From Apostichopus japonicus (lineage: Eukaryota > Echinodermata > Holothuroidea > Aspidochirotida > Stichopodidae), in the NCBI RefSeq assembly GCF_037975245.1, contig NC_092563.1, forward strand, positions 26,974,960 through 27,038,959: DNA of 64,000 bases, read 5' to 3'. The notes beneath the pieces are model-generated. The model searched no databases and was not told where the DNA came from. It saw only the letters and a list, made by a program, of their open reading frames with translations. Below, in pieces: positions 50,198 to 61,943 of this stretch (the first letter of the stretch is position 1; every line of letters begins with the position of its first letter). The position numbers and the translations under genes were made by a program.

Positions 50198-53100
50198 TAG
50201 CTAATCATCTTTCTTGAACCCTATCAAAAAATACAACATAAACTCTACCCCTGTGAGACATTTCTGAAATTCTAACCTTCATCTCCAGGTGATACGGCTT
50301 GACATAAAAGCTCCGTCCGTATATTGATCAGAAGCTTTTCTCTAAAGTGACTGAACTCTGAATCTAGTTACTGATGATTTAGCTCATTTTTGGTATGCCT
50401 CCCATTACTGTACACAGTACCTTATTGATAGTTAGCAACTGATATATGTTTGTGTACTTCTACCTACTGATACTCAGACTATTTAATCCCTGCTGCATCT
50501 CGATCCCATCTTCATCATCACCACATCTGACCTTATACTCCTCTTCTTCTTCATCCCTTCAATATCATCCTTGCTCTGCTCTAGTTATCAGTTGCAAATA
50601 TTTTCTTTTACAGCTGACACAGGCTGTAAATTATCTCTTCTGATGCTTGTAATTTCTTTCTTTCGCTTCCTCTCTGGGTTTTTTTTTTCCTTCGCCCTTC
50701 CAACTATCTTTTTCTTCACCAGTATCTTGTCCTCCATCGGTCAATTGTCCATAAGAAATCCTGCGGCCAAATTCATCTCAGGAAGCAAAGAACGCAGGCA
50801 GAAAATTGACCTGTAGCAGTAAATCAGCACTCCGTTGTTTTGTTGTAATTGTCAAAGGCTTGAGCCATTCATCTTTCCATACATATCACTAAAATTGTTT
50901 TCTCCCAAATTAAAGATTGCTCGAGGTGTGGTTGCATTTATTAATTCACTTCCAGAGAACAGAATGAATCTGTTTACAATGACAAAACGAGCTGGATTTT
51001 TTTCTTTCTTCTTCTCTTTGCCATCTTTGTATAAAACTGTACAAGTTGTGCTTTAAACTTTTCAGTTTTACTTCTTTTTAAATAAAAAACTAAAAGCAAA
51101 TCTTGTGTAACTATTTCTGCTTTGGCCGATTTTTTTCATCTTCTTAAAGATTAACTGAGTATTACTTGGTAGGCCTACGCATATATATCAGATTGTGTAT
51201 TGGAATATATTAAAAGTTGCAAAGAAATTAGCAAAATATGTATGTGGGATTTGTTTTGATAAATTAGTAATATGTTTTATGAATTGTAGGTAAATAATTA
51301 TGCAAACCAGCAGTTTGATTTAAGAAATAATTATATTGTAATATTATTTCTATAGTGTTGCTGGTAGTGTAAAACCACAAGTTTTTATTTTATACATGAA
51401 TAGCAATTTTATAGACATCAATTACCATTTATGAGAATGCTAATAATGTGAGCTGAGTTGTCAGTCTTTTATTCAAATTTGAAACCAAGTCTTTACAAGT
51501 TTAGGTAGTCAGTACTTTAAGCAACCTTGTTTGGTTATTAATTTATTTATTTATAAATATATATATATATATATATATATTTATTATTTTATTATTTTTG
51601 TGTGTGTCCTGCTTACCAACATTTAAGCTTTTGTAATTTTACAATGATTAATTACAGCAAGGTAAATTTTTAACATCAGTATCAATTAAGGACAACACTT
51701 TTATAACACAGATATAAAATGACTGTGTTTGAGAGATTATAACCTTTGACCTATGAAAAGCAAATCACAGAGGAATGTGTTGTACTTATTTGTGACGTAG
51801 TTCTTTTCATAAATGCATGAATGGTTACATATTAATTAATATTAGTCTGAATATACCCAGCCGTCGTGTGAGCAAGTACTCTATCAATTTTTTTTCTTTC
51901 CAATAATTAACTCCAGTTTGATGTACAATTTGTATTATTTATTAAGTGCATACAGTAGGCTTTATGGCTCTTGATAGAGTTGCTGGACTTCCGAGGTTGC
52001 TCTGGGATACACTGTGACTTTATAAAGTGTAATTATACCTGATCAGATGCTATTGACAGGAATCGGAAGTTCCAACCTTTCCCAGCAGCTGGTTTTGTTT
52101 TGAAACACCTCTCACCAAACAACCAATGAGCACAAGTCCTATTGTTGTCGTTGGCTTACCAAAAAGGTGTTACAACACATGTTTAACATCTCTAGACAGT
52201 GGATGCTTTTGAAAACAATTTGTTAAACAAGCTATTCTGACGTAAAACATAGATGTATTGCATGTAAAGGCCTAGCCTAATTAGCATATAGGACACTGGG
52301 CTGGAGGTGTTATTATCATCAGCTATGAGATGTGGCAAATTACAAGTTGATTGATCAGTCTTTATTTTGAGAAGAAATATGCAGCGTAGGATTCATATAG
52401 AACAAAGTGCTGTTTTCTTCTTGAGTCATAAATAGGCCTGGGGTGTTCACTCAAGAATTAATGTTTGTATCATTTCAGAGTGAAGAATACACAAAGTGAT
52501 TAATTAGCAACAGTTATTTGATAGTAAGAAATTTTATAATGCTAATTTGATTTACAGTGCAATTTTGCAAGTTAAGATTGTTAGCTAAATTTATGGTAAA
52601 ATTTCAGTTCAAATAGAAGGAAATTGAATTTAAAAAGAAAATGATATTTTTTAATTTCTTAGCATGATCAGTTTGAAAAGCAATCTCATGTTGAGTAAAA
52701 CTCACTAGCTGCTTTGAAATGCTGTCAGAATCCCCCCCAAACAAAAAAAAAGCAAAAAGTGCAAATTCAAATTTTTCTTCTTGATTTTACCAATGAGAGA
52801 CATTTCATACTTTGGTCAATACACTTTACAGTATGAACTAACTATACGTATGTTGAGGAGGTTTAATATATCTTCCTGCATATGATTCTTCGACACAGCC
52901 ATTGAACTTTCATCAGTTTACAGCTCTGCCAATTAGGCTGTGAATAGCTGATTCTTTTTTGTAAGATATGCAAGCCAAAATATTGATTTTTTTTTTTTTG
53001 TGTAGAGTGAGCAAACTTTTTTTTTGTTTTTTGCAGCATCTGTTATCACGGGTGTTCTAATCATGTGCGAAGAGTTCAACAAAGCACAAGGAAATATATT

Positions 53101-53615
53101 AGCAGCAAAATAAAAGAGAAAAAAGTAATATATATATGAAGTTACTTGTTTGACATGTGTTGTGTAATTTTGATCAAAACTAGCAGACAAATTAGCCAAA
53201 ATATTGGTCAATCTTTTTTTGTTTCCAGGAATAGATTACAATATTACGAGTTTAATTTGGAGGAGATTTATTTACATTGAACTCTCTCAGTAATTAATAC
53301 TGTTCAAGATTTCTGTTGGCTTCAGTCCTAATATTTGAAACTGTTTCACTGACCCAGCTGGCCTCAAATTTTAATTAAAATGGTGCTTTTGTTCCTTCAC
53401 GCTTACATAATTTGTTCAGTTTCCCGGAAGATGTGCTTAAAGTAAACATTAACAGAATAATTGTTCTATGGAGGATTCATTATTTACAGTTGAACAACAT
53501 GTTGGTCTGTACTAGTATCATGTATTCATTACTTTCTTTAGAATTCCATTTTTGTGTTTTGTCTACTAGCTATAATTAAGAATGTTCTTACATTAATACA
53601 TTCAGTTCACCGAAA
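50198..53615. other. Intron 1, segment without genes
   Basis: AT-rich intronic DNA with pyrimidine-rich stretches (50500-50730), a (TA)n tract at about 51557-51582 and T10 runs near 52988 and 53019. No gene was recognised. Confidence 0.5.
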
Positions 53616-53993
53616 CAGTAGCTTGCTATAGCTATAATCTATAGTCCTTCTGTAAGTATACAGTAGCCTGCTATAGCTATCATAGTCATACTGTAAGTAA
53701 ACAGTAGCCTGCTATACTGTAGCTATCATATTCCTTCTGTAAGAATGTAGCTTGCTATAGCTATCATAGTCCTACTGTTAGTATACAGTAGCTTGCTATA
53801 GCTATAATCTATAGTCCTTCTGTAAGAATACAGTAGCTTGCTATAGCTATCATAGTCATACTGTAATTATACAGTAGCCTGCCATAACTATCATAGTCAT
53901 ACTGTAAGTATGCAGTAGCCTGCTATAACTATCATAGTCCTACTGTGAGTATACAGTAGCTTGCTATAGCTTTAATAGTCCTACTGCAAGTAA
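53616..53993. repeat. 41-45-bp minisatellite CAGTAGCTTGCTATAGCTAT..., nine copies
   Basis: Nine copies start CAGTAG(C/T)(C/T)TGCTATAGCTAT and end in a TACTGTAAGTATA-type segment. Two copies share an ATAATCTATAGT variant (first and fifth), suggesting block duplication. The core GCTATAGC is palindromic. Confidence 0.92.
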
Positions 53994-56900
53994 AGTTACT
54001 TGCTATCAAAGTTATAGCAAAGCAGAACATAATTAATTCTGTAATCCATATCTTAAGAAGGGGAAATGTCGAGAACATTTGTGTGATACAATTCTGTAAA
54101 CTTCTACCCCCTGAACAGGCTGTTTCCCCCTCATGTAATTTGTTTGAATTTAACGACTAATGAATCTTGATTATTCATTCAGTGTACAAGCTACCCCCCA
54201 AGAAACTTGTCTGTTTTCTCACCTTGTTTGGGATTAAGATATGTTGTCATTAAAATAAGCTGTTTGTAAAGTATAATTCTGCTTACAGAGACAAATTTTG
54301 CCTTCATTAAATAACCTAACACGACAACTATGATTGGGCGTGTCGGATTCTTCTGCCTGCAAAGCCGGTCACACGGCTCAGCTCCCTGAAATTAGGAACA
54401 ATTTAATGCTCTTTCTTTTTCATCTAGTCCCTTCTTTGTTCTTTCACCACAAAATGTAATTCAACAAAGTTTTACAAACCTTTTCCTGGGATTTGATACA
54501 GTTTCGGATATACTGGAACTAATTAGTCAAAATTACAGATCGCCTAACATATTAAACAATATTTTAATTTGAGTTATCTCTAATGTGCCAAAAAGGAGCT
54601 CAATTCTTGGGATATACTGACAAGAGCATAATTTAGCTATATTTACTAAGAGCTTGTTGCAGTAGCATTGCCAGATAATGTCCATGGGGTGCCTTGCAAT
54701 ATACTGCTTCTAGAATAAAAAAAGTTTCATTGTTTTTAGTATCGTTGCAAAATATGAACGGCATGATAAACATAATTTATCCATTTTTTTGCATTCTATA
54801 TAATTATGTTATTATAAACATTAGTAAGTTAAATGCATGATTTGCTGTCGTTTAATTTACTTGCGATCTCTCTTAAAAATGAGTAGACATATACGGTATA
54901 GCTAATAGTGTATGATCTAAGAAACGTGGTCAACACTCAACACCAATGTACCGTGGTGGAGAAGTTAGGGGAAACATGTGAAAGTTTTATCAATCCAGAG
55001 TTGTGTCCAAGAACTCATTGTTTATCAGCAATAGCTTCTTCGTTCTTGTCATGGTTGTTTAATGTTAAGAAATGCCCAATTTAACCGCAGAGGTGACAAT
55101 ACACACAAAGTTTGTACAAGGTCACATTTTATACGCTTTTCTTCTTCATGTAAGCGTTGTTCTTGTAGTAAATTCTTGTTTGCGAGAGCAAGTATTTGAC
55201 GAGCTTTTTTCCAAATGTTTGTTAACTAGCAACTTCTCTCCTTGCTAAGGTCTTGCCAAGGTGATCTTTAACATTGCAAATGTGGTGCAAATTTCATTCA
55301 TTTATACTTTTACGTACACCTCTTAATCTTCTTACCTTGAGAAGCGAGTTAAATTCTTTTTGAGCCATTCATATGCATTTATTAGCAGTATCTCACCTCT
55401 AGGAAGAGGCCAAAACAGAGACCAAAATAAGAGCAGTGAAAGTGTTTGCCTCGGGAAAAAGTGCCTTCTGACCAATTAGGTGGGATGCATCAGACTTTGC
55501 TCTGGATCCCGTTCGTAAAGGGGGAAGTAAACAGTACAATTTGCATATTTTGTGGTATAAAATGTAACTCAAGGACAATCCACATTAGCAGCAAGACTTA
55601 AAGAAGATCAAGGAATGAACCCAAAACGAAATGCTGTTACATTATGTCGTTAATTTTTGTATCCAAAACTAGACTGTTAAAGACGGTCCTTTCCATGGAC
55701 ATTATTAGATTTTTGACATTGGAGTAAGGTTATTATTCTTTCTTTTTTCTTTGGGGGGGGGGGAGTGGGCAGCGGAGAAGAGGTGGGGGTGCGAGGGAAA
55801 TTTATTTACATATTTGTATAATGTTGGTGTGTATTTGCACTGTCTATGACACACCTCAGTTTGAGTTTTGGAAAGAAATATTAAAATTCCAAACTAGATC
55901 ATCTTGATTGGATGATTATTGTTTTTCCCCTCTCTCTACATTTCAATCTGGAGAATTCTTTATTCATCACCACAATTGAAATAACATTTAAGTACAATAT
56001 CATGTGTTAAATATGATTTTGAGGCATTACAGTATTATATTGGACTTAAGATGTTCCCCACCTGTCTGCCACCCCACCACCACCCCAACCACCGTCCCCC
56101 CACCACCATGTACTCAATACTTTAGGTATAACCTATTGTAACATCTATAAACACAGAACAGCATTACTTGGTTATGTTTGTACTAGCTGTAGTATTCTCC
56201 TCATACCATTAAACCATATGGGTGATTTTTTCTATACCACATCCCCTTCACAACAACACTCACAACACATCATGCTCTCTATCACAAGATACCAAAAAAA
56301 AAAAGAGAAAAAAAAATTAGGATAAGAAATCTCAGAAATGGTTTAATTGTAAATATCAAACAACTGTCCCTTCTTTTCAATGTAATTAAAACCACTTCAC
56401 CTTTTTTTATCTAATTAAAATTTCTCCTCCTCTATTATTCCGCCTGGCATTATTGTTTTGTACTTTTGTCCTGTCCTGATATTGAACACGTCATCGTTAC
56501 AAAAGCCAAATTCTCTAAAGGGCTTTGTAACACTGTTATGCTTGGTCATGCTGTAGTCTATTTTATGTTTTTTCCATTTTTTTTTTTATTTTTTATTTAT
56601 TGATTGCATACCTAGTCTACAAATATAATGATACCTCCAGTTAATAAATGGAAGATTTCGCAGCGAGAGCTTTTTTTATCGTTTTCAACTTTTGTAATAT
56701 TTTTAAATGGAGTATGTTTGTATTTGGTTGCTAGGCAGCAAAGTAGATTTTACATCTCTCAAAAGCAAGAAACAGGAGTGTTTTTTTTTTTTTACTTTAT
56801 ATAATTTGCAGTGAAAATGTGTAGAGCATATTTAAGGTTCTCTGGCGTTTTTTGGGATACTATATAATTGGCCAAGTTTTATTAAGATCTCCTTTTTATT

Positions 56901-58048
56901 TATTTTTATTTTTATTCTTTTTATTTTTTTTAATATTTTTTTTAGGTGGATGGTGAATTATGTTTACATATGGATGTCATATCTACATCTCTGTAAGATA
57001 ACCTTTTAATTGCAAGCAATATCCAATGCTTACTATGTGCTGTAGATTTGCTAGTACTTAAACATTGAAAGAAGGAAAATCGCACTTTTAACTGGCATGA
57101 TTAATTTATTTGGGAAATTTATAAATACTGAAATGTGTTATTAGTACAGGCAAAGTACATACCTTCAGTTTAAACCTAGCAGTGTACATTTAGTCATTTA
57201 TACGTTAATGTACACAACTACACATACATGTATGTACACATATATACATGTTTGTACACATACTGTGAATGTAATCCATAGTTATCAGTATTGTTTGGTG
57301 TTCTCTAGTTACAAATACATGTTTAGTTTAAAATTACAGTAGTTTTCTATTCCACATAGGGAGCAAAAATAATTTCATAAACGTTCTGGAGACCAATGAC
57401 GGGTGGGGATGGGGTTTATGTGCTTATTTTGTCTAAGTTAGAGCAAAATAGGCGCATTCGCAATATTTCGTGTTAAAAAATGAGCAGTTTAAATGGTGCT
57501 CCTTGAGACCAAATTTAGTAAGCGTTAAGTGCTAAAACAGAAAGACATCAAATAGGAAGCGGGGGGGGGGACATCAAGGGGGGGGACATCAAGGGGGGAG
57601 ACTGGTGTTAACATTCCTACTTAAAATGTGAAAGTTACTTCCGGGAGGTTTTGTAGTTTGGGATGTTAAATTGCCCAGAAAGAAGGTTTTGGGGTGCGGG
57701 AGGGGGGGGGGGCTGAGAATGAACTAATTAGAAAAGAAACTTTTACTTGAGTTGAAGAAGCTTTTTCCAATGATAGGAAATTGTACTAGCCATATGTCTT
57801 AGACATCTCACGATACAAGTAAATTGTAAGCTCACCTGTCCCATCAGGACAATTGCATCCCAGACTACCAGCTCGTCCGGAATCAATCCTGGTTCTTTTT
57901 CCATCTTATCATCATTCCACTCCCTGATCTTTCATATAGCAGACTAATTCTTTTCTTTTTCTTTTTTTTTATTTCGATTAGTACCTCCACGATCTGTATT
58001 TCTTTGACATTTTGATTCACTTTTTGTCTCACTTTTTGTCTCTTTCAG
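53994..58048. other. Intron 1, 3' part without genes
   Basis: AT-rich sequence with CCACCCC-rich DNA at 56060-56105, a G11 run at 55753-55763, and GGGGGGGACATCAAG tandem copies at 57561-57600. About 55380-55600 is non-repetitive and more complex (AGAGGCCAAAACAGAGACC, a TAAACA word and an octamer at 55539-55546), so a regulatory role is possible but unproven. Confidence 0.45.
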
Positions 58049-58162
58049 GTGAACAGTCCCGGCTTCATCAATAGTTATAACTACTGCAATCAAAGAAACA
58101 ATCTCGCCTATCACCCGAACCAGAACGGCAACGTGAACCAATCTCAGAGAAACATGTCAGAG
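58049..58162 (+). CDS. TOX: TOX-family protein, coding exon 2
   Basis: This exon encodes residues 29-66, starting VNSPGFINSYNYCNQ and ending SQRNMSE. It is rich in Asn, Gln, Tyr and Ser and has no stop in frame. It is bounded by a strong acceptor (pyrimidine tract, ttcag) and a perfect donor, GAG|gtgagt, phase 0 at both ends, so exons 1-2-3 join without a frame change. The YNYCN segment is reminiscent of the Tyr/Cys/Asn-containing part near the N-terminus of vertebrate TOX, but the similarity is short. The base composition is clearly different from the AT-rich surroundings (C/A-rich codons such as AAC, CAG and CCG), which supports real coding DNA. Confidence 0.75.
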
Positions 58163-58317
58163 GTGAGTGAGGCAGCAGCTGAGTAATGAACCTGATATAT
58201 GACTCTCCTACGTATAGCCTCCCTAGTCTTTGGTTTTGATTTTCCACCTTGTTTGTTTTTTTACCACAAATTGTAGCCTATAGTCCCCATTTACATAAAC
58301 ACCAATATGTTTAAACT

Positions 58318-58626
58318 TTTATGATAGTATTTGCTTTTATATTGCGCTTTGTACCAGCGATAGGTCTCAAAGTACTTTACAGACATTACATGACCCCTGG
58401 TCAATGATAACCTGTCCCAGAGACAATCCCCCCAGTCGGCAGCAGTTATATACTGCGCCCAATGACACGTTACCTCACAGGTACCCATTTAACCCCTGGG
58501 TGGAGAGAGGCAAATGAGATAAAGCATCTTGCCCAAGGACACAACGTAATGAACTAGGCAGGACTCGAACCAGCAATCCTTGGATCATGAGTCTGACACC
58601 TTAGCCAATTGGCCACCACGCTCTAG
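58318..58626 (-). mobile_element. tRNA-derived SINE, complete-looking
   Basis: Read on the - strand, a tRNA-like head lies at about 58560-58626. It has an A-box region TGGCCAATTGGC (58604-58615), loop ctcatga with anticodon CAT (Met-like) and B box GGTTCGAGTCC (58561-58571). A body follows with 'cttgggcaagatgctttat', 'cacccaggggttaaatggg' and 'ctttgagacc', and a tail at about 58318-58345. This head/body/tail order and these body words are typical of SINEs in marine invertebrates. The anticodon stem does not pair well, so the head is not a working tRNA. It lies about 155 bases downstream of exon 2, in antisense orientation. No clear target duplication was found. Confidence 0.8.
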
Positions 58627-59070
58627 GGGAAACACCGAGACTCTCAGTTGAGAGTTTATGTCTCCCCTTCCATCCATGTCTCTGCACTCTCATCATCTCA
58701 GACAGATTAACCATTCGATCCATTCAGATTCTGCCCCTTTAATCCATTGTTTTTCGTAAAGCATCTATTCCTGCTGAGAATTTATTTGCACGTATACGTA
58801 CGTGAACTGTAAGGTCATATGCGTGTCTGTGTGTGTGTACAGTATGTGTTAATACACAGTAACATTGAAATACAGACATTTTATATCCTGAAGTGAATGT
58901 TTTTTTGAGACAATCATTCAGACACTTATTGTTTTACGTTAAAATTCAAATAACGTAATGGAATAACGTAATGTTCCAATTCTGCGTAGTAGTTTTGAAG
59001 GATCTGAACTTTGACCCTTGTAAAATACTATGGTTTCTGTGTTAAAAAAACTCCTATGCATCTTCTCAAT

Positions 59071-59222
59071 TGTATAGCAATTGCCCATTTTGCATAGCAA
59101 TTTGCCCATTTTGCATAGCAATTTGCCCATTTTGTATAGCAATATGCCCATTTTGTATAGCAATTTGCCCATTTTGTATAGCAATTTGCCCATTTTGTAT
59201 AGCACTTTGCATAGCATTTTGC
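59071..59222. repeat. 21-bp minisatellite TGTATAGCAATTTGCCCATTT
   Basis: Seven copies and a partial one of a 21-base unit. Because 21 is divisible by three, the - strand frame (58939-59217) reads as a seven-residue repeat (MGKLLYK). It has no start context or neighbouring exon that would make it a gene. Confidence 0.9.
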
Positions 59223-59859
59223 AATGCGATACCAGATAAATGATTCCCTGACGAATCTTTTAAAATGCGGAGTATGGAAGGGAGTGAAAAGAAAAGATCA
59301 GTTCATCAGTTTCAACTTTTGACAAATTTTCACCGAAAGGTCGTTTCACCAGTTTGTTTTAGATTTGATACTGTATCTACATATATGTAATTGGTTTATT
59401 CCAATGAGAGGTTTTTGAGCGTTGGGAGGACAAAGCACTTTTTTTTCAAACACGGTTGATGATAGCTCTGTCTGGTCTTAAAGGACAGAATTGAAGGTTA
59501 CAGATACTAACATGTAACATACGTAATTAAAACTATCAACTAATTAAATGGCAATATACTCCGAATTGGAGCAGGGTTTTTTGATGCTGGTATTTTATCA
59601 TTTGGCTTCTGCTTTTAATTTGATTATTAGTTCTGGTCGGTCTCCAAAAGGAAAGTAAACTTAGAACTCGAAAAGTAAATAATAGAGAGAGAGAGAACAG
59701 ATCGAAAGAGGCCTTCAGTAAGGTTTATCAATGTCATTAAAATACATTTTGCTGGAGAATAAAAAGCTGCACATGCTCTCCTTGAGACCGTCTTGGATGA
59801 ATATTGTTTTGCTGCAGTGTCAAATTTTATTTGTTATGATTATTATTATTGTCATATTT

Positions 59860-60360
59860 AATGAGGGTAGTCCTGCTCAGTGCAGAAGCACTGCTTTCCA
59901 TAGGAGCCCTTAATACAAAATACATAACCAATATTATGCAGTAGAAAAACGGTAAGCATGCAAAAGCACAAAAATGACGGCAAAAACGATAGACAAACAA
60001 AGATCAGACATCTAAACAAAATATATCAGTTTTCATATTGCGTATAAAAATATTAACATTTGGCAAGCATTTCAAATTTGGGGGAAGACTGTTCCACGAC
60101 CTGCCTCCAGAAAATTTAAAGGACCTTTTTATCATTCCCAGATCTAACAGGAGCAAGTAAAACATTATTAGAACAGCTAGATCTAGTTTTGTGCGAATCT
60201 GTGCGAATCTCTCAGTAGAATAGTATTATCAGTAAGGTAATCTGGAGCCAGGCCGTAGACACATCTATACATTAGAATATTCCTGAAATATAATGCGCGT
60301 TGACGGACATTTAGCCACAATAATTTGAAGTAGTTCCAATACCTCGGCTTCCTTTGAACA
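59860..60360. repeat. Probable decayed dispersed repeat
   Basis: The segment has the texture of an old interspersed element: a small hairpin (cagtgcagaagcactg) and 'ggaagactgttccacgacctgc'. It also has a local duplication (gtgcgaatct twice, about 60192-60211) and 'ggagccaggccgtagacacatct'. No coding frame or terminal repeats were found. The assignment rests on general resemblance. Confidence 0.3.
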
Positions 60361-60678
60361 TTCTACTTATCTTCACATTTCACCAGTTAGACAATTGTAC
60401 CATTTGTTCATCTTTTTGCGGGACGGAAAATCTAAATAAGACAACCAAAACTATTTTTTTTATTCCTTGCAATCCACAAAGGGAAACTGTGATGGTGTTG
60501 CACACCTTTGTTTACTTGACAATTGCATGTATGTTTGTGATATCCTGATTCCTATACACAATAGACCACCACGTATACATTGGTGACATTAACTTGGCCA
60601 ATTTCGGGGAGAGGTCAAATGTCAGTTGAGGTCACAAAAGTCTCCAAAGTATGAAGACAAGCGATGCTCAACAACTGA

Positions 60679-60735
60679 AGTTTGTCCCTTGTCCCTAACC
60701 TGTCCCTTGTCCCTTTATCCCTTGTCCCTTGCAGC
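60679..60735. repeat. CCCTTGTC short tandem repeat
   Basis: Five or six copies of GTCCCTTGTCCCT with small insertions (aacct, ttat). Confidence 0.8.
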
Positions 60736-60787
60736 CAGATAAAATGTAGAGAGTTTAGTGGAAACAGGAAAAGAAGACTGCATGCCA

Positions 60788-60890
60788 ACTAATTATATTA
60801 TAATTATTAGTATTATTATGATAATTATTATTATTATGATTATTATTATTAATCTTATTATTTGTTATAATTATTAGTATTATTATTTTA
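60788..60890. repeat. (TTA)n/(TTATTA)n microsatellite
   Basis: Imperfect TAT/ATT trinucleotide tract with an internal duplication of a TTATAATTATTAGTATTATTA-like segment at its two ends. Confidence 0.85.
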
Positions 60891-61943
60891 GCAACTGCTC
60901 CCAAATTAACTGATATCCCGTCATAGTTTTTCCGATTTGCCCCGGTACAAGAAAAGGAAAACATCTTGGACTTGTGTCAAAAGTGGCTATTAAGATGACG
61001 CAGATACTCTTTTGCTGTCTCCACTTAGCTCTCTACAATTTTGATCTGGCTGCTACCTACGAGGGACCCTTCCCCTCGACTTTATTACTACTCGTTGAAA
61101 AGTCCGACTCTTGGCTCTCGAGTACGCCAGGAGATGCTCAGTGAAGTGACAGGGCTTGATGAATGAGAAACAAATAGATCATCGTGTCCAACTTAGCACT
61201 CTCTGAGAGAAACAACGGTTTAGACAATCTTAAGAGAGAAGTAGGACAAGTTATTTACAGTGGCCCCAGTCACCTGCGGCTACTTTTACCAAAAACCCTC
61301 TCTCATTTGTGTGTTTAGAAGTGAGAGGTTTGTTAAGTATACACTGCCCCCGAGCTGATTCCATGAATAGAGAAGCCTGCCTTGCCTGTGAGATTGCAGC
61401 AAAATGCATGGCAATCACTAATAGCATTGATTACAATAACATATCTGAAGCTGTTGGAACCTAACGATGGGTTTTGAAAAAGTAGATTGGAGAGAGGGAA
61501 ATGGTGGGTGGTGGTTGGTTCTCAAGATGACAATAAGTAAGGCAAAGGGGTCTCTTTCATAGCACTTAGAGGAACTGGCAAGAATTTATATGGGATGTTA
61601 AATGCAACTTAAATAACAATAAGATATCTCAGGCGATAATTTGAGTAAGTACAGTACATTGAAATTACGTCGTACATTTATGAAATAGCCCTTCGATGTA
61701 CGACTACAGAGCGTTGCCAGTGATACGAAACTTGAGTGAAGATCAGCTTGCTCAGGTTATAGGATATGTGCTACCTGGTAAGCATGGCGTAATAACATAT
61801 GATCATAAACAAGTAGGCTTAGAAATGCTTGAATCTGTCTCTGTACACATGCGTTGAAACTGTAGTGGCCATTTTAGCATATCCAGCAGCAATAATCGCT
61901 TTCCTTTAACGAGTATTTCTCCTCTTTTCTGTTCTTCCGTCAG

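Larger units (their letters stand above)
12229..58048 (+). other. Intron 1 of the TOX-family gene (about 45.8 kb)
   Basis: The intron runs from the donor gtaggg after exon 1 to a polypyrimidine-rich acceptor (tgtctctttcag) before exon 2. No convincing exon, nested gene or intact transposon was found inside. All open frames within it are short, AT-biased or made of tandem repeats. Long first introns are usual for developmental transcription-factor genes and often hold enhancers. Alternative first exons cannot be excluded. Confidence 0.65.
58163..61943 (+). other. Intron 2 of the TOX-family gene (about 3.8 kb)
   Basis: It is bounded by gtgagt and ttccgtcag. It contains a complete-looking SINE, two short tandem repeats, a (TTA)n tract and a probable dispersed repeat (59860-60360), all listed separately. 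The last 900 bases (61000-61940) are less repetitive. No other exon was recognised. Confidence 0.7.

Noticed and set aside
1696-55546. Scattered POU octamers (ATGCAAAT at 1696, 22295, 35371; ATTTGCAT at 43200, 55539)
   Set aside because: About this number is expected by chance in 64 kb of AT-rich DNA, and they are not clustered.
58939-59217. - strand frame with a seven-residue repeat
   Set aside because: It exists only because the 21-bp minisatellite unit is a multiple of three.
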